Position numbers and translations under genes: made by a program. From Leekyejoonella antrihumi (GTDB taxonomy: Bacteria; Actinomycetota; Actinomycetes; Actinomycetales; Dermatophilaceae), in the NCBI RefSeq assembly GCF_007845645.1, contig NZ_VCQV01000029.1, positions 1 to 64,000 of the forward strand: a stretch of DNA of 64,000 bases. Direction: 5' to 3'. Below the pieces are notes generated by a model that saw only the letters and a list, made by a program, of their open reading frames with translations, was not told where the DNA came from and made no database searches. Shown one piece after another: positions 25,798 through 34,319 of the stretch. Each line of letters begins with the position of its first letter. Positions within the stretch are counted from its first letter, which is position 1.

Positions 25798-26529
25798 TCA
25801 TGTCAAACCCGTTGGCGAACAGGCTCGGCCGATCATCCACCGCGCCAAGGCCCGCCCCGCAAGGAGTAGAACGCATCCCGGCAGGAGGGTGAAAGTTAGC
25901 GCGCGACCGGAGTAGAGCTGGATCGGGTCGACGCCAACCATTGCGCACAGGCCGACGCCGGCGACCGGCAGCAGGGTCAACAGCTGCATCGTCGCGCGCG
26001 GCCCGGCGGTGGCAACCCGGATGCGGCGCTGCCGGTCGACCTCGTCACGCATCAGTGCCGTCGCCGTTTCGAGCGACTCCGACAGTCCGCAACCGAGCTC
26101 CTCGCACAGAGCCCATGCCTGGGCGACGACATGCAGCGCCTCGATGCGGTGCCTTCGGGCGATCGTCGCCCACACGGCGCCCAGCTCGTCGCCCCGTCGT
26201 GCGACTGCTGCCAGCTGCCCGACGTCGGCCCGCAGCGGCCCTGCCGGCAGCGACCCTCGCAACAGCTCCGCCGCGGTGGCCACGGCAACCGCCGGCACCA
26301 CTCCGGCGGCCACTGCCGGTCCGACGCTCTCGAGCATCCCGAGGATGCCGTCGCGCACCTCCGACTCCGACTGGCGCCGACCTCGCAGGCGCCGTCGGCC
26401 ACGACGCACCTGCGCCGTCGATCCTGGAGGGACGGTGACCGACCGGTGCACCTCGCCTACCAGTGCCATGGGGCGGCGCGGCCACAGCAGGACCGCGCTC
26501 ACCAGCAGGGCCGCGACGCACCAAGCCAT
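25798..26529 (-). CDS. TadB-like type II secretion F-domain membrane protein
   Basis: This 243-residue partner of TadC has N-terminal WCVAALLVSAVLLWP, the F domain (QAWALCEELGCGLSESLETA, DEVDRQRRIRVATAGPRATM) and C-terminal hydrophobic segments (LTLLPVAGVGLCAMVG, TFTLLPGCVLLLAGRALA). It anchors the TadA ATPase in the membrane. Its ATG overlaps the stop of tadA by one base (TGATG). Confidence 0.87.
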   Translation of the reverse strand: MAWCVAALLVSAVLLWPRRPMALVGEVHRSVTVPPGSTAQVRRGRRRLRGRRQSESEVRDGILGMLESVGPAVAAGVVPAVAVATAAELLRGSLPAGPLRADVGQLAAVARRGDELGAVWATIARRHRIEALHVVAQAWALCEELGCGLSESLETATALMRDEVDRQRRIRVATAGPRATMQLLTLLPVAGVGLCAMVGVDPIQLYSGRALTFTLLPGCVLLLAGRALARWMIGRACSPTGLT

Positions 26530-27668
26530 CACGCGGCCTCCGGCAGGCCAACCAGTTTGGACAGCCGCGCCCACCCCAGATCCGGGCGCAGGGCGCCCGC
26601 CCGCCACGTCAGCGCTGGAGACACCACCAACGCGGTGTCCACCCAGCCCAGCACTCCGATCTGCGCCACGTAGCGCCGCCCGCCCTCGCGGCGCACGTGC
26701 ACCACGACCTGCAGCGCGCTGGCGAGCTGGGCGTGCACGGCCGGCTGGGGCATGCCGGCGAGCGCACCCAACGCCTCGAACCTGGCGACCACATCACCGC
26801 AGGTGTTGGCGTGCACGGTGCCGCAGCCACCCTCGTGACCAGTGTTGAGCGCGCTGAGCAGCTCGCGGACCTCGGCACCGCGCACCTCACCCACCACCAG
26901 GCGATCGGGACGCATCCGCAGCGACTGGCGCACGAGCGTGGTCAGCGAGACCGCCCCGGTGCCCTCGACATTCGGCGAACGCCCCTCGAGCCGCACCACG
27001 TGCGGGTGGTCCACGTTCAGCTCGCGCACGTCCTCGGCGATGACAATCCGCTCGGTCGGGTCGATCTCACTGAGCAGGGCAGCCAACAGCGTGGTCTTGC
27101 CGGACCCGGTCCCGCCGGTCACAACGAACGCGACCCGGGATGCGACGAGCCGCCGCAGGACCTGCCGGCCGCGCGCATCCACCGAGCCGGCCCGCACCAG
27201 ATCGTCCAGCCGCAAGATGGTGGCCCGCGGGACACGCAGGCTGATGTGCGCCGCACCCTCCACCAGCGGCGGCAGCACCGCATGCAACCGGACCCCACCG
27301 GGCAGCAGACCGTCGACGTAGGGGCATGTCTCGTCGAGGCGCCGACCTGCCAGTGTCGCCAGTCGCACGGCCAACCGGCGGACGGCTGCGGAATCGCCCA
27401 GGACGGTGCCCACCGGCTCCAGGCCCTGGCCGCGGTCCACCCACACACCGGCGACTCCGTTGACGAGCACATCGGTGACCTCCGGGTCGGCGATCAGCGG
27501 CTCCAGCGGACCGGCGCCGAAGACATCCGCGCTCAGCCGCGAACGCAGTCGCTGCACACTGGTGGCGCCGAGGACCGCGGAGTCGATCTCCGCGACGTGG
27601 TCGACTCGTTCACTCGTCGGCTCGTGTCCGGCACGGATCTGCGCCCACATCGCCCCACCGACACTCAT
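26529..27668 (-). CDS. TadA/CpaF-family pilus assembly ATPase
   Basis: This 379-residue secretion ATPase powers Tad pilus assembly. It has the N-terminal domain (FGAGPLEPLIADPEVTDVLV), Walker A VTGGTGSGKTTLL, the Asp box (RIVIAEDVRELNVDHPHVVR), Walker B-like DRLVVGEVRGAEV and the His box TGHEGGCGTVHAN. All motifs are intact. The start ATG overlaps the stop of the ssd gene (ATGA). The gene order ssd-tadA-tadB-tadC-pilin-TadE matches M. tuberculosis Rv3660c-Rv3654c. Confidence 0.93.
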   Translation of the reverse strand: MSVGGAMWAQIRAGHEPTSERVDHVAEIDSAVLGATSVQRLRSRLSADVFGAGPLEPLIADPEVTDVLVNGVAGVWVDRGQGLEPVGTVLGDSAAVRRLAVRLATLAGRRLDETCPYVDGLLPGGVRLHAVLPPLVEGAAHISLRVPRATILRLDDLVRAGSVDARGRQVLRRLVASRVAFVVTGGTGSGKTTLLAALLSEIDPTERIVIAEDVRELNVDHPHVVRLEGRSPNVEGTGAVSLTTLVRQSLRMRPDRLVVGEVRGAEVRELLSALNTGHEGGCGTVHANTCGDVVARFEALGALAGMPQPAVHAQLASALQVVVHVRREGGRRYVAQIGVLGWVDTALVVSPALTWRAGALRPDLGWARLSKLVGLPEAA

Positions 27669-28492
27669 GCTGGCTCTCCCAGGGCGTACGCGGCCGGCCG
27701 GGGGTCGAGCGCGGCAGGCCGGGATTCAGCGCGCCATGGCCGGTCGGCCAGTAGGTTGGCCAGCAACCGGTCACAGACCTGCGCCAAACTCGACCGTGCG
27801 CGGCGCCCAGGGGCGAGGCCGCGATCCGTGTCGGCGTCAAGCGTCCTGTCACTGTGCAGATCTGCGGCCAGTGACACCCCGAGCGCCTCTGCGACATCCC
27901 CCGCGGTGCGTGGCGGTGCATCCCTCAGGACGAGCTGCACGGGTGCCCCCGCGCCGGCCAGACGTCGGGTGATGGCACCGGCTGCGGCCACCCCACGGAC
28001 CGTCCCACGACCCACGAGCACGACCTGCGTCTGCCCTTCCGGTGGGATCGCTCCGGTGGCTACGTCGAGCAGGACCAGGTCGGCATGAGACCCCAACGCG
28101 CGCAGACAACGACGCACCAGGTCAGCCGATGGCTCCTGCGGCACTCTGCCGTGGGAAAGCACGACGAGCAGCTCGCCGCGACCCGGCAGCTCCGCCAGGA
28201 GGCGGGCACCATCCATCTCGCCGTCGGCGCCCATCAGATCCGGCCAACGCAGGCCCGGCTCTGCCTCCAGCCCCAGCGCGACGTCCAGCCCACCACCGCA
28301 CGGGTCGAGGTCGACCGCGACCACCCGGCGGCCGGCAGCGGCCGCTCGCGTCCCGAGGGCGGCCAGCAGGGTCGAGGCTCCGGCACCGCCACCCGCCCCG
28401 GTGACGGCGGCCGTGACGGCTTCGGCGGATGAGCTGGTTTCGATCTGCATGACTTCAGCCAACTGGGACGGAACCGGAAGCGCGACCGTCAC
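27665..28492 (-). CDS. Ssd/CpaE-like protein, MinD superfamily
   Basis: This protein is about 275 residues long if it starts at GTG 28492 (261 if at ATG 28450). It carries a deviant ParA/MinD P-loop in TGAGGGAGASTLLAALG, then VVAVDLDPCGGGLDVALG and DLVLLDVATGAIPPEGQT. CpaE-type proteins position the Tad machine; the mycobacterial homologue Ssd affects septum placement. The family usually has about 100 N-terminal residues of a receiver-like domain, and these are missing here. The hairpin at 28593-28626 and the probable small RNA upstream rule out a much earlier start. Confidence 0.8.
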   Translation of the reverse strand: MTVALPVPSQLAEVMQIETSSSAEAVTAAVTGAGGGAGASTLLAALGTRAAAAGRRVVAVDLDPCGGGLDVALGLEAEPGLRWPDLMGADGEMDGARLLAELPGRGELLVVLSHGRVPQEPSADLVRRCLRALGSHADLVLLDVATGAIPPEGQTQVVLVGRGTVRGVAAAGAITRRLAGAGAPVQLVLRDAPPRTAGDVAEALGVSLAADLHSDRTLDADTDRGLAPGRRARSSLAQVCDRLLANLLADRPWRAESRPAALDPRPAAYALGEPA

Positions 28493-28589
28493 GTCAGTAG
28501 ATGTGGAGGTCGGTCGGTGCACCACCTGGGGTGTGGATGAGGGGGCCTCGGTGCATCGGCCGGCCTTCGAGGAGATTCGGGACTCGGCG

Positions 28590-28690
28590 CGTGAAGAGCC
28601 CCCGCTCGGCAGAGCGGGGGCTCTTCGCTGCGTCAGCCCGTTAGGGGGAGAGGACACGACGCAGCAGCGCTACAACCTATGGGAGCGCCG
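28590..28690 (-). ncRNA. Probable 6C-type small RNA (B11-like) with terminal hairpin
   Basis: Read on the minus strand, GCTGCGTC and GACGCAGC (28658-28665 with 28627-28634) form an 8-bp stem closing a pyrimidine-rich loop that holds CTCTCCCCCTAACGGG. A perfect 15-bp hairpin with a GGCA/TGCC loop (28593-28607 with 28612-28626) follows immediately. C-rich loops are the mark of the actinobacterial 6C RNA. In M. tuberculosis the 6C RNA B11 lies just upstream of Rv3660c, the homologue of the gene that follows here, on the same strand. The 5' end is uncertain, and a comparison with the 6C covariance model was not possible. Confidence 0.55.
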
Positions 28691-29093
28691 ACAGGGCCAA
28701 TTCTGCTCGGCCACCGCCGACCGTGGCAATAGCTGCGGCCGGTTCCATAGCGAATCCATACCTAGGGCTGCCGCCCGCAAAAGGCATCGGTGCCGGTATC
28801 ACCGGGCGCGTACCGCCGACACAAAGATGGCACCTCACAAGGTGAGGTGCCATCGGCCGCGACTTGCGTCAGGTGACCAAGCGTGCATTCCTTGGTTTGC
28901 CGTCCGGAACACTTGTCCGATACGTGCCGTCCATCAGTGAACTGTCTGCGCGTGGGTGCCTGATTCGGTTGCGGTGGCCGTCGGACTCCCGTCCGTCGCT
29001 TCCATAGGTCAAGGTCTACTCCTCCCGCAGCCCAGGATCAAGGCCTTGTCGTTCCTGTGGATAAGGCGGACAATGCCAACGCGGCGGGCCCGG
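28691..29093. other. Intergenic region with one strong hairpin
   Basis: No protein gene is supported here. A perfect 13-bp hairpin, GATGGCACCTCAC (28826-28838) with its complement (28842-28854) around AAG, would terminate the Fic-like gene that ends at 29094 on the minus strand. The remainder must hold the promoter of the small RNA and the Tad operon, but I could not fix its -10. Confidence 0.5.
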
Positions 29094-29942
29094 TCAGAGA
29101 TCACGGACCCGGCCCGCGAGCACGGCGTCGCAGATCCGGGCGCCCGCCCGCGCGCCGGCCTGGATCGCCTCCGCGGACTCCAGCAGCCACAGCCGCACAC
29201 CGGTGGTCCCCCCGCTGGTGTATGCCGTGAGCGCACCGATGTAGTCGACTGCACTCTTGCGGGCGTGGCCGGCCTCCGCCACCACCACTCCGGTGGGGTC
29301 CAGGCCGCCCGCCTGCAACAGTGCCCGCTCGAATGCACGCGCCACCAAAGCGTTTCCACGAACGAAGGGGCGGGCGCTCGCTATCTCGGCATGCACGACA
29401 GCAGCGATCAGCAGCGCCGGTGCCTTGTCGTGCTCGACGACCAGCTCGATGACCCCTTGCAGTCGCCGGCGAGCCTCCGCGGCGTCGGGGGCCGGCCCCA
29501 GCTCGACCAGCTCGCGGCAGTCCTCGCCGTCCAGGCGCGGACGGCCCACCTGGTCATCGGGCAGGAGCGGGGCTCCGGCCGCGACGTGCAGACGAGCAAG
29601 GGCCTGCGCGGGAGCCGACAGCACGAGCGACTGCACATGCTCGGACTCGGCGGTCGCCTGCACGGCCGCCCGCAGCGTCTGCTCCACCGGCCCGGGTTCG
29701 GTGGGCCAGTCGACCGCCCCACGGAAGAGGTCACGCACGGTGTCGATACCGACCTCGGCACCCTCCAGATCGGCGCTCGCCTTGGCCCCGCGCACCCGAG
29801 ACTCCGTGGCCGCCTCCGGGATCCGACGGCGCAACGCCGGGTGCCACCGCAGCTGGGTGCACGACTCGCGCACATCCTCCACGGCCTGCGCCACCCCGGG
29901 CAAGGACTGCAACGACTCGACCGCGCGCACCAGATCAGACAC
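29094..29942 (-). CDS. Fic-fold-like protein (often annotated as oxidoreductase)
   Basis: This 282-residue protein is mostly helical. It contains IASARPFVRGNALVARAFE, which resembles the Fic motif HPFxxGNGRxxR with His replaced by Arg and the GNGR reduced to GNAL. Fic proteins transfer AMP or other groups to proteins, and with these changes activity is doubtful. The N-terminal half (LPGVAQAVEDVRESCTQLRW) has no recognised domain. It starts with GTG 29942 on the strand of the Tad operon, as in related genomes, but is separated from it by the small-RNA region. Confidence 0.65.
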   Translation of the reverse strand: MSDLVRAVESLQSLPGVAQAVEDVRESCTQLRWHPALRRRIPEAATESRVRGAKASADLEGAEVGIDTVRDLFRGAVDWPTEPGPVEQTLRAAVQATAESEHVQSLVLSAPAQALARLHVAAGAPLLPDDQVGRPRLDGEDCRELVELGPAPDAAEARRRLQGVIELVVEHDKAPALLIAAVVHAEIASARPFVRGNALVARAFERALLQAGGLDPTGVVVAEAGHARKSAVDYIGALTAYTSGGTTGVRLWLLESAEAIQAGARAGARICDAVLAGRVRDL

Positions 29943-30079
29943 GCCATCACCTTAGGCAGCCATGGGTGCGCTTGCGGACTTGCCCCATCCAGCGCCCGAT
30001 CGCTCGATTGCGCTCACCCGGATGACAACCGTCGACGTCCAGCGGACGTCTGTACAACATCCAGGAAGGAGGGAACGAC

Positions 30080-30688
30080 ATGTTCACCACAGACATCCCG
30101 TCAGGTCATCGTTCCCGAGCCCGCCGCCGCACCGCCCTTGCTGCCGCCGTCGCCACCACGGCAGCAGGTCTCATCGGAGTCGGGATCACCCAGGCCACCC
30201 CCAGCAGTGCCGCCACGTCGTGTGCGGCGGTTCGGTGGGGGTCGCTCACGAAGGCCACCTCGCCCATGACCGCCCATCCGCTCACCGGGGTCCGCTCCGG
30301 TCAGCATCCATGCTTCGACCGCCTGGTCCTCGACCTCGCTCCCGTCGGCTCCGGCTACGCCGGATACAACGTGAGTTATGTGTCGTCCGTGCGCACCCCG
30401 GGCTCTGGCAGGTCCGTGTCGGTCCGTGGTGGCGCAGTGCTGAAGGTCACCGCCAACGCGCCGATGTATGACGCCGCGGGCCGTGCGACCTACCGGCCGA
30501 CGAACTCACGCGCTCTGACGAACGTCGCCGGTTACCGGACCTTCCGGCAGGTCGCCCTTGCCGGCTCCTACGAGGGTCGGACCACCATCGCCCTCGGAGT
30601 GCGGGCGAGGCTCCCCATGCGTGCGTTCGTCCTGACGAGCGGCGACGGAGGGCAGCGCCTGGTCATCGATGTCCAGCACCGTTGGTGA
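30080..30688 (+). CDS. Secreted protein with an AMIN-like domain
   Basis: This 202-residue protein has a signal peptide (RRRTALAAAVATTAAGLIGV, cleavage after SSAA) followed by the actinobacterial AMIN-like domain, recognised by HPCFDRLVLDLAPVGSGYAG, YRTFRQVALAGSYEGRTTIA and the ending GGQRLVIDVQHRW. Such domains bind cell-wall polymers or pilus parts in other systems; the role here is unknown. Two conserved Cys (SCAAVRWG, HPCFD) could form a disulphide after export. AAGGAGGG precedes the ATG by about seven bases. Confidence 0.83.
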   Translation: MFTTDIPSGHRSRARRRTALAAAVATTAAGLIGVGITQATPSSAATSCAAVRWGSLTKATSPMTAHPLTGVRSGQHPCFDRLVLDLAPVGSGYAGYNVSYVSSVRTPGSGRSVSVRGGAVLKVTANAPMYDAAGRATYRPTNSRALTNVAGYRTFRQVALAGSYEGRTTIALGVRARLPMRAFVLTSGDGGQRLVIDVQHRW

Positions 30689-30731
30689 CCCACGGGGCGG
30701 TGCCGCGCGCTGCGCACCGCCCCTCCATCGG

Positions 30732-31307
30732 TCAGTGATCATCGAGCACGTCGGACTGGATCCTCGCGCGCCAGTGCGCGCTCGCCCCTGGCCGAACCGT
30801 CGAAGCCAGAAGGCTGGACACCCGCCACAGCAGGTGCAGCGACATGGAGATGAGGAAGATCGCGAGGGGGATCTCGATGAGCACCGCGCTCAGGATCGCC
30901 TCGAGCCGGCCGTCGGAGCCAGCGGTCGTTGTGTCGAACCACGCATCGGCCAACAGCATGAACCCGGCGGCAAAAGCCGTGAGCACCACGAGAATTCGGC
31001 GCTTCCAGGCCAAGAAGGCAGTTAACGCAAAGAGCAGAATCAGACCGATGTCGAACCCGACCCAGGTCAGGGTCCAGTTCGGCGCCAGGTGCCGCTCTGG
31101 CAGGTGGAAGGCCAGATAGACGACCCAGGGCACCAGCAGGACCGACGACACCGCAGCCACTCCCAGGGCGATCCGGCGACGCCGATTTCCGCGGCGGCCC
31201 GGTCCCGGGACGCGGGGCTGGTCCGGCACGCTCCCGCGCAGGCGCTCGATCAGCTCGACGCGCTCACGGGCGCTCATCGCGGCGATGTCGCGGTCGGTGA
31301 TGGCCAT
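30732..31307 (-). CDS. Hypothetical membrane protein
   Basis: This 191-residue protein has a charged N-terminus with a coil-like segment (DIAAMSARERVELIERLRGS). Four hydrophobic segments follow (ALGVAAVSSVLLVPWVVYLA, WVGFDIGLILLFALTAFLAW, ILVVLTAFAAGFMLLADAW, LSAVLIEIPLAIFLISMSLH), ending in a cytoplasmic tail. I do not recognise the family. It is monocistronic and convergent with the AMIN-like gene. Confidence 0.75.
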   Translation of the reverse strand: MAITDRDIAAMSARERVELIERLRGSVPDQPRVPGPGRRGNRRRRIALGVAAVSSVLLVPWVVYLAFHLPERHLAPNWTLTWVGFDIGLILLFALTAFLAWKRRILVVLTAFAAGFMLLADAWFDTTTAGSDGRLEAILSAVLIEIPLAIFLISMSLHLLWRVSSLLASTVRPGASAHWRARIQSDVLDDH

Positions 31308-31400
31308 GACCCCATCCTCCCCCGGATGACTGGTGGTCGGGACGGCAGATCCCCTGACGCCGACTGCTGGTCCCAGATCCGGCCCGCCGGTCCGGCCGAG

Positions 31401-31844
31401 TCAGCCGACGAGTTCGAGTCGGAAGACGGGGTGCTCGCCGGCGACCGTTGCAACCTGGTCATCCGTCGATGATGCGGTGATGCCGGCGAACATCGGCTTC
31501 ACCTGCCACCCCCATCGCTTCAGATAGGCGCGCAGCAGCGGCACCTTGACGTCGTTCGGCAGCTCGACCGCGGTGTATGCCGTGCTCCGCCGCCCCACCC
31601 GCAGGTGCACCTCCGGCGTGGTCCGCACGTTGCGAACCCATTGCGTGTTCCCTCGCGCAGACACGAGGTAGAGCTCTCCGTCTCGGAGCAACGGGTTGAC
31701 GGGCGTCGATCGGATCTCACCGGACCGCCGCCCCGTCACCGACAGCTCCTGTGCGCCGAGCAGGCTCACACCTCGACGCGCCAGCCCCGCGACGACGTTG
31801 TTCATGATCTCGGGGGCGCCGTTCCTGTCCTTCGTCGCGCTCAT
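31401..31844 (-). CDS. Deazaflavin (F420)-dependent nitroreductase-family protein
   Basis: This 147-residue split-barrel protein of the Ddn/DUF385 group has the motifs LSVTGRRSGEIRSTPVNPLL, ELYLVSARGNTQWVRNVR and VHLRVGRRSTAYTAVEL. Members use F420 to reduce quinones or nitro compounds. ATG 31844 follows GAGGAG. It is divergent from the TetR gene, and three copies of a GAGC-N3-GCTC palindrome lie between them, so the TetR protein probably represses it. Confidence 0.87.
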   Translation of the reverse strand: MSATKDRNGAPEIMNNVVAGLARRGVSLLGAQELSVTGRRSGEIRSTPVNPLLRDGELYLVSARGNTQWVRNVRTTPEVHLRVGRRSTAYTAVELPNDVKVPLLRAYLKRWGWQVKPMFAGITASSTDDQVATVAGEHPVFRLELVG

Positions 31845-31862
31845 GACCCTGCTCCTCATCCG

Positions 31863-31969
31863 AGAGCGCTGCTCTCTGTTGTGTGGTCTCAGCAAAGCAC
31901 GCACCTTGAAGAAATGCAAGAGCAGTGCTCTCTTTTGTGAGCACTGCTCTGATCAGGCAGAATGCCGTC
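31863..31969. promoter_or_regulatory. Divergent TetR-controlled promoter region with three operators
   Basis: Three copies of a 13-bp palindrome of form (A/T)GAGC-N3-GCTCT lie at 31863-31875, 31919-31931 and 31938-31950. For the TetR gene, TTGTGA (31935-31940), a 17-bp spacer that contains the third operator, and CAGAAT (31958-31963) form a promoter. It ends six bases before ATG 31970, so this message is probably leaderless. The first copy lies just upstream of the reductase gene. Confidence 0.75.
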
Positions 31970-32668
31970 ATGCCCGCATCCAAGCCGACCCCGAGGCAGC
32001 GCGCCCACGCGCGGACCCGCGACGAGATCCTTGCCGCCGCCCACAAAGAGCTCGCGGCACGAGGTGCGGACGGGCTGTCTCTGCGCGCAGTGGCCCGCGA
32101 GGTCGAGATGGTGTCCTCGGCGATCTACCGCTACTTCCCGAGCAAGGACGACCTGCTGACAGCGCTGATCATCGAGTCCTACGACGCGGTCGGAGAGGCG
32201 ACCGAACAGGCCACCGGCGGGCGCGCGGCATACGGCCGCAGGTTCGTGCGTGGATGCGACGCCTTTCGCGACTGGGGCCACGCGCACCCGCACGAATACG
32301 CGCTGCTCTATGGCTCGCCCGTGCCCGGCTATCGCGCGCCACAGGAGACGATCGTGCCGGCCGCTCGCACCACGGTTGCGCTGCTGCGGGTGGTGGAGCA
32401 GGCGCACCTCGAGGGCGCGCTCGGGCCACGCGCACCGTTGCCCCCCGCCAGTGGACCGCTCCGCCGGCAGTGCCACGCGCTCAGTGAGGCGCTCGCCACC
32501 GACCTGCCCGAAGACGTGCTGCTGCGATTCGCGCATGCCTGGTCGCAGATCTTCGGTCTGGTCAGCCTCGATCTCTTCGGGCAGACCGTGGGCACCTTCG
32601 ACCCGGCCGATGCCCTGGCCGCGCACAGCTTTCGCACCGCGGCCACCCAGCTCGGCCTGCGCCCGTAG
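31970..32668 (+). CDS. TetR-family transcriptional regulator
   Basis: This 232-residue protein has an N-terminal TetR helix-turn-helix (RTRDEILAAAHKELAARGAD, SLRAVAREVEMVSSAIYRYF) and a C-terminal TetR_C_13-like ligand domain with GHAHPHEYALLYGSPVPGYR. It should repress itself and the divergent F420-dependent reductase by binding the three palindromes between the genes. The ligand is unknown; a toxic aromatic or quinone would fit the target gene. Confidence 0.92.
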   Translation: MPASKPTPRQRAHARTRDEILAAAHKELAARGADGLSLRAVAREVEMVSSAIYRYFPSKDDLLTALIIESYDAVGEATEQATGGRAAYGRRFVRGCDAFRDWGHAHPHEYALLYGSPVPGYRAPQETIVPAARTTVALLRVVEQAHLEGALGPRAPLPPASGPLRRQCHALSEALATDLPEDVLLRFAHAWSQIFGLVSLDLFGQTVGTFDPADALAAHSFRTAATQLGLRP

Positions 32669-32748
32669 GCACCAGGGTTGTCGCGGGGAAGCGCACCGTT
32701 TGCGCGCGGGCCTGATCCGAGCGGACCTGACAGGATCCAGAACAGCGC

Positions 32749-32779
32749 CGCATATCGGCATCGCCGGCGGCGATATGCG
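32749..32779 (+). promoter_or_regulatory. Stem-loop upstream of nhaA
   Basis: CGCATATCG (32749-32757) and CGATATGCG (32771-32779) form a perfect 9-bp stem around a 13-base GC-rich loop, about 150 bases before the nhaA start. It could be a terminator of the TetR gene or a leader structure of nhaA. The rest of the 260-base gap (32669-32931) shows no gene. Confidence 0.4.
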
Positions 32780-32931
32780 CCGGGCGCCCCTCCCCCATAC
32801 ACTGGATCCGCGCGCTGCGGCGTGCGTGGTGTGCCGGGAAGTCTGGTCGGCAGTTGTCCGACCGACCCCAACGGAGGGAACCTCCAGATGATTGCCGCGC
32901 AAACTCGCTCACTACGTCGTGAGGGCCGCAG

Positions 32932-34236
32932 ATGAGCAAGCGGGCGGGGCCGCTCCCTCGGATCTTCAGTCGATCCGACTGGCCCGAGACCTCCCGCGCC
33001 GCGGAGCTGCTGCGGCGGGAGACCGTCGGCGGCATGCTGCTGCTGGCGGCCGCGATCCTCGCAATGCTCTGGGCGAACTCCCCATGGCGCGATGCCTACG
33101 CCGCGCTGCACGACGTGCACTTCGGGCCTTCGGCGCTCGGACTGCACCTCAGCACGGCACACTGGGCATCCGACGGGCTGCTGGCGGTGTTCTTCTTCGT
33201 CGTCGGCCTGGAGCTGGCGCACGAGTTCCGCCACGGCGATCTGCGCGACCCGGCCAAGGCCGCCGTGCCCGTCGTGGCCGCCATCAGCGGCGTGGTCGTG
33301 CCGGCCGCCCTGTATGCCGTGACGCAGCTGCTCGACGGTGGGCACCTACGCGGGTGGGCCATCCCCACGGCCACCGACATCGCCTTCGCCCTGGCCGTGC
33401 TCGCCGTGATCGGCACTCACCTGCCGTCCGCCATGCGATCGTTCCTGCTGACCCTGGCGGTGGTCGACGACCTGATCGCCATCGCGATCATCGCGGTGTT
33501 CTACAGTCACGGCCTGCATCTCGGCCTGCTCGCGCTGGCCATCGTGCCGATCGCAGGCTTCGCCGTGATCGCGCGCTCGCGGTGGCATCCATGGTGGATC
33601 CTGCTGCCGCTGGCGCTCGTCGGCTGGGCTCTGGTCCTCAACTCGGGCATCCATGCCACGATCGCCGGCGTCGTCCTCGGCCTGGTGGTCCCGGGCACGG
33701 CCGACGATACGCTCGAGGGGTCCGGCTCGATGTCCGAACGCATCGATCACCGGCTGCGGCCCCTGTCGGCGGGGGTCTGCGTGCCGATCTTCGCCTTCCT
33801 GTCCGCCGGTGTCACCGTCGTAGGCGGTGGGCTGGGCGCTGCCTTGTCCGACCCCGTGACCGTCGGCGTCGTCGTCGGGCTCGTCCTGGGCAAGGCCATC
33901 GGTGTCTTCGGCGGCACCTTCGCGACCGCGCGCCTCACCCGCGCCCAGCTGGACGACGACCTCTCCTGGGCCGACGTCTTCGGCCTGAGTCTGCTGGCCG
34001 GGGTCGGGTTCACCGTCTCGCTGCTGATCGGGGAGCTGGCGTTCGGCTCGGGGTCCGCGATCGACGACCACGTTCGCCTCGGCATACTGCTGGGGTCGGT
34101 CATCGCCGCCGTTCTGGCGGGAATCGTGCTGCGTCGACGCAACCGCGTCTACCGCAGGATCGCGGTGCTGGAGAGCGCCGACGAGGACGGTGACGGCGTC
34201 CCAGACTGCTATCAACCGGCCCGCAAGGCGACCTGA
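32932..34236 (+). CDS. nhaA: Na+/H+ antiporter NhaA
   Basis: This 434-residue antiporter has about 12 membrane helices. The paired transport aspartates are visible in LTLAVVDDLIAIAIIAVF, and TATDIAFALAVLAVIG and SLLIGELAFG are further family marks. It exchanges Na+ for protons across the membrane and is usually active at alkaline pH. The N-terminal ETVGGMLLLAAAILAMLWAN is typical. A charged C-terminal tail (SADEDGDGVPD) extends the usual length. GTGAGG precedes the ATG. Confidence 0.94.
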   Translation: MSKRAGPLPRIFSRSDWPETSRAAELLRRETVGGMLLLAAAILAMLWANSPWRDAYAALHDVHFGPSALGLHLSTAHWASDGLLAVFFFVVGLELAHEFRHGDLRDPAKAAVPVVAAISGVVVPAALYAVTQLLDGGHLRGWAIPTATDIAFALAVLAVIGTHLPSAMRSFLLTLAVVDDLIAIAIIAVFYSHGLHLGLLALAIVPIAGFAVIARSRWHPWWILLPLALVGWALVLNSGIHATIAGVVLGLVVPGTADDTLEGSGSMSERIDHRLRPLSAGVCVPIFAFLSAGVTVVGGGLGAALSDPVTVGVVVGLVLGKAIGVFGGTFATARLTRAQLDDDLSWADVFGLSLLAGVGFTVSLLIGELAFGSGSAIDDHVRLGILLGSVIAAVLAGIVLRRRNRVYRRIAVLESADEDGDGVPDCYQPARKAT

Positions 34237-34319
34237 GGCCGACTTATCGGTAATGTCTGGCGAGAGACGTGGGCGAATCGACCCGCGTAGAGCCGACCAT
34301 CAACGTCAGGAGTCTTCCG

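Noticed and set aside
32749-32931. Ion-sensing riboswitch (nhaA-type) in the nhaA leader
   Set aside because: Only one simple stem-loop is visible; I cannot match it to the conserved core of a known nhaA or Na+/Li+ riboswitch.
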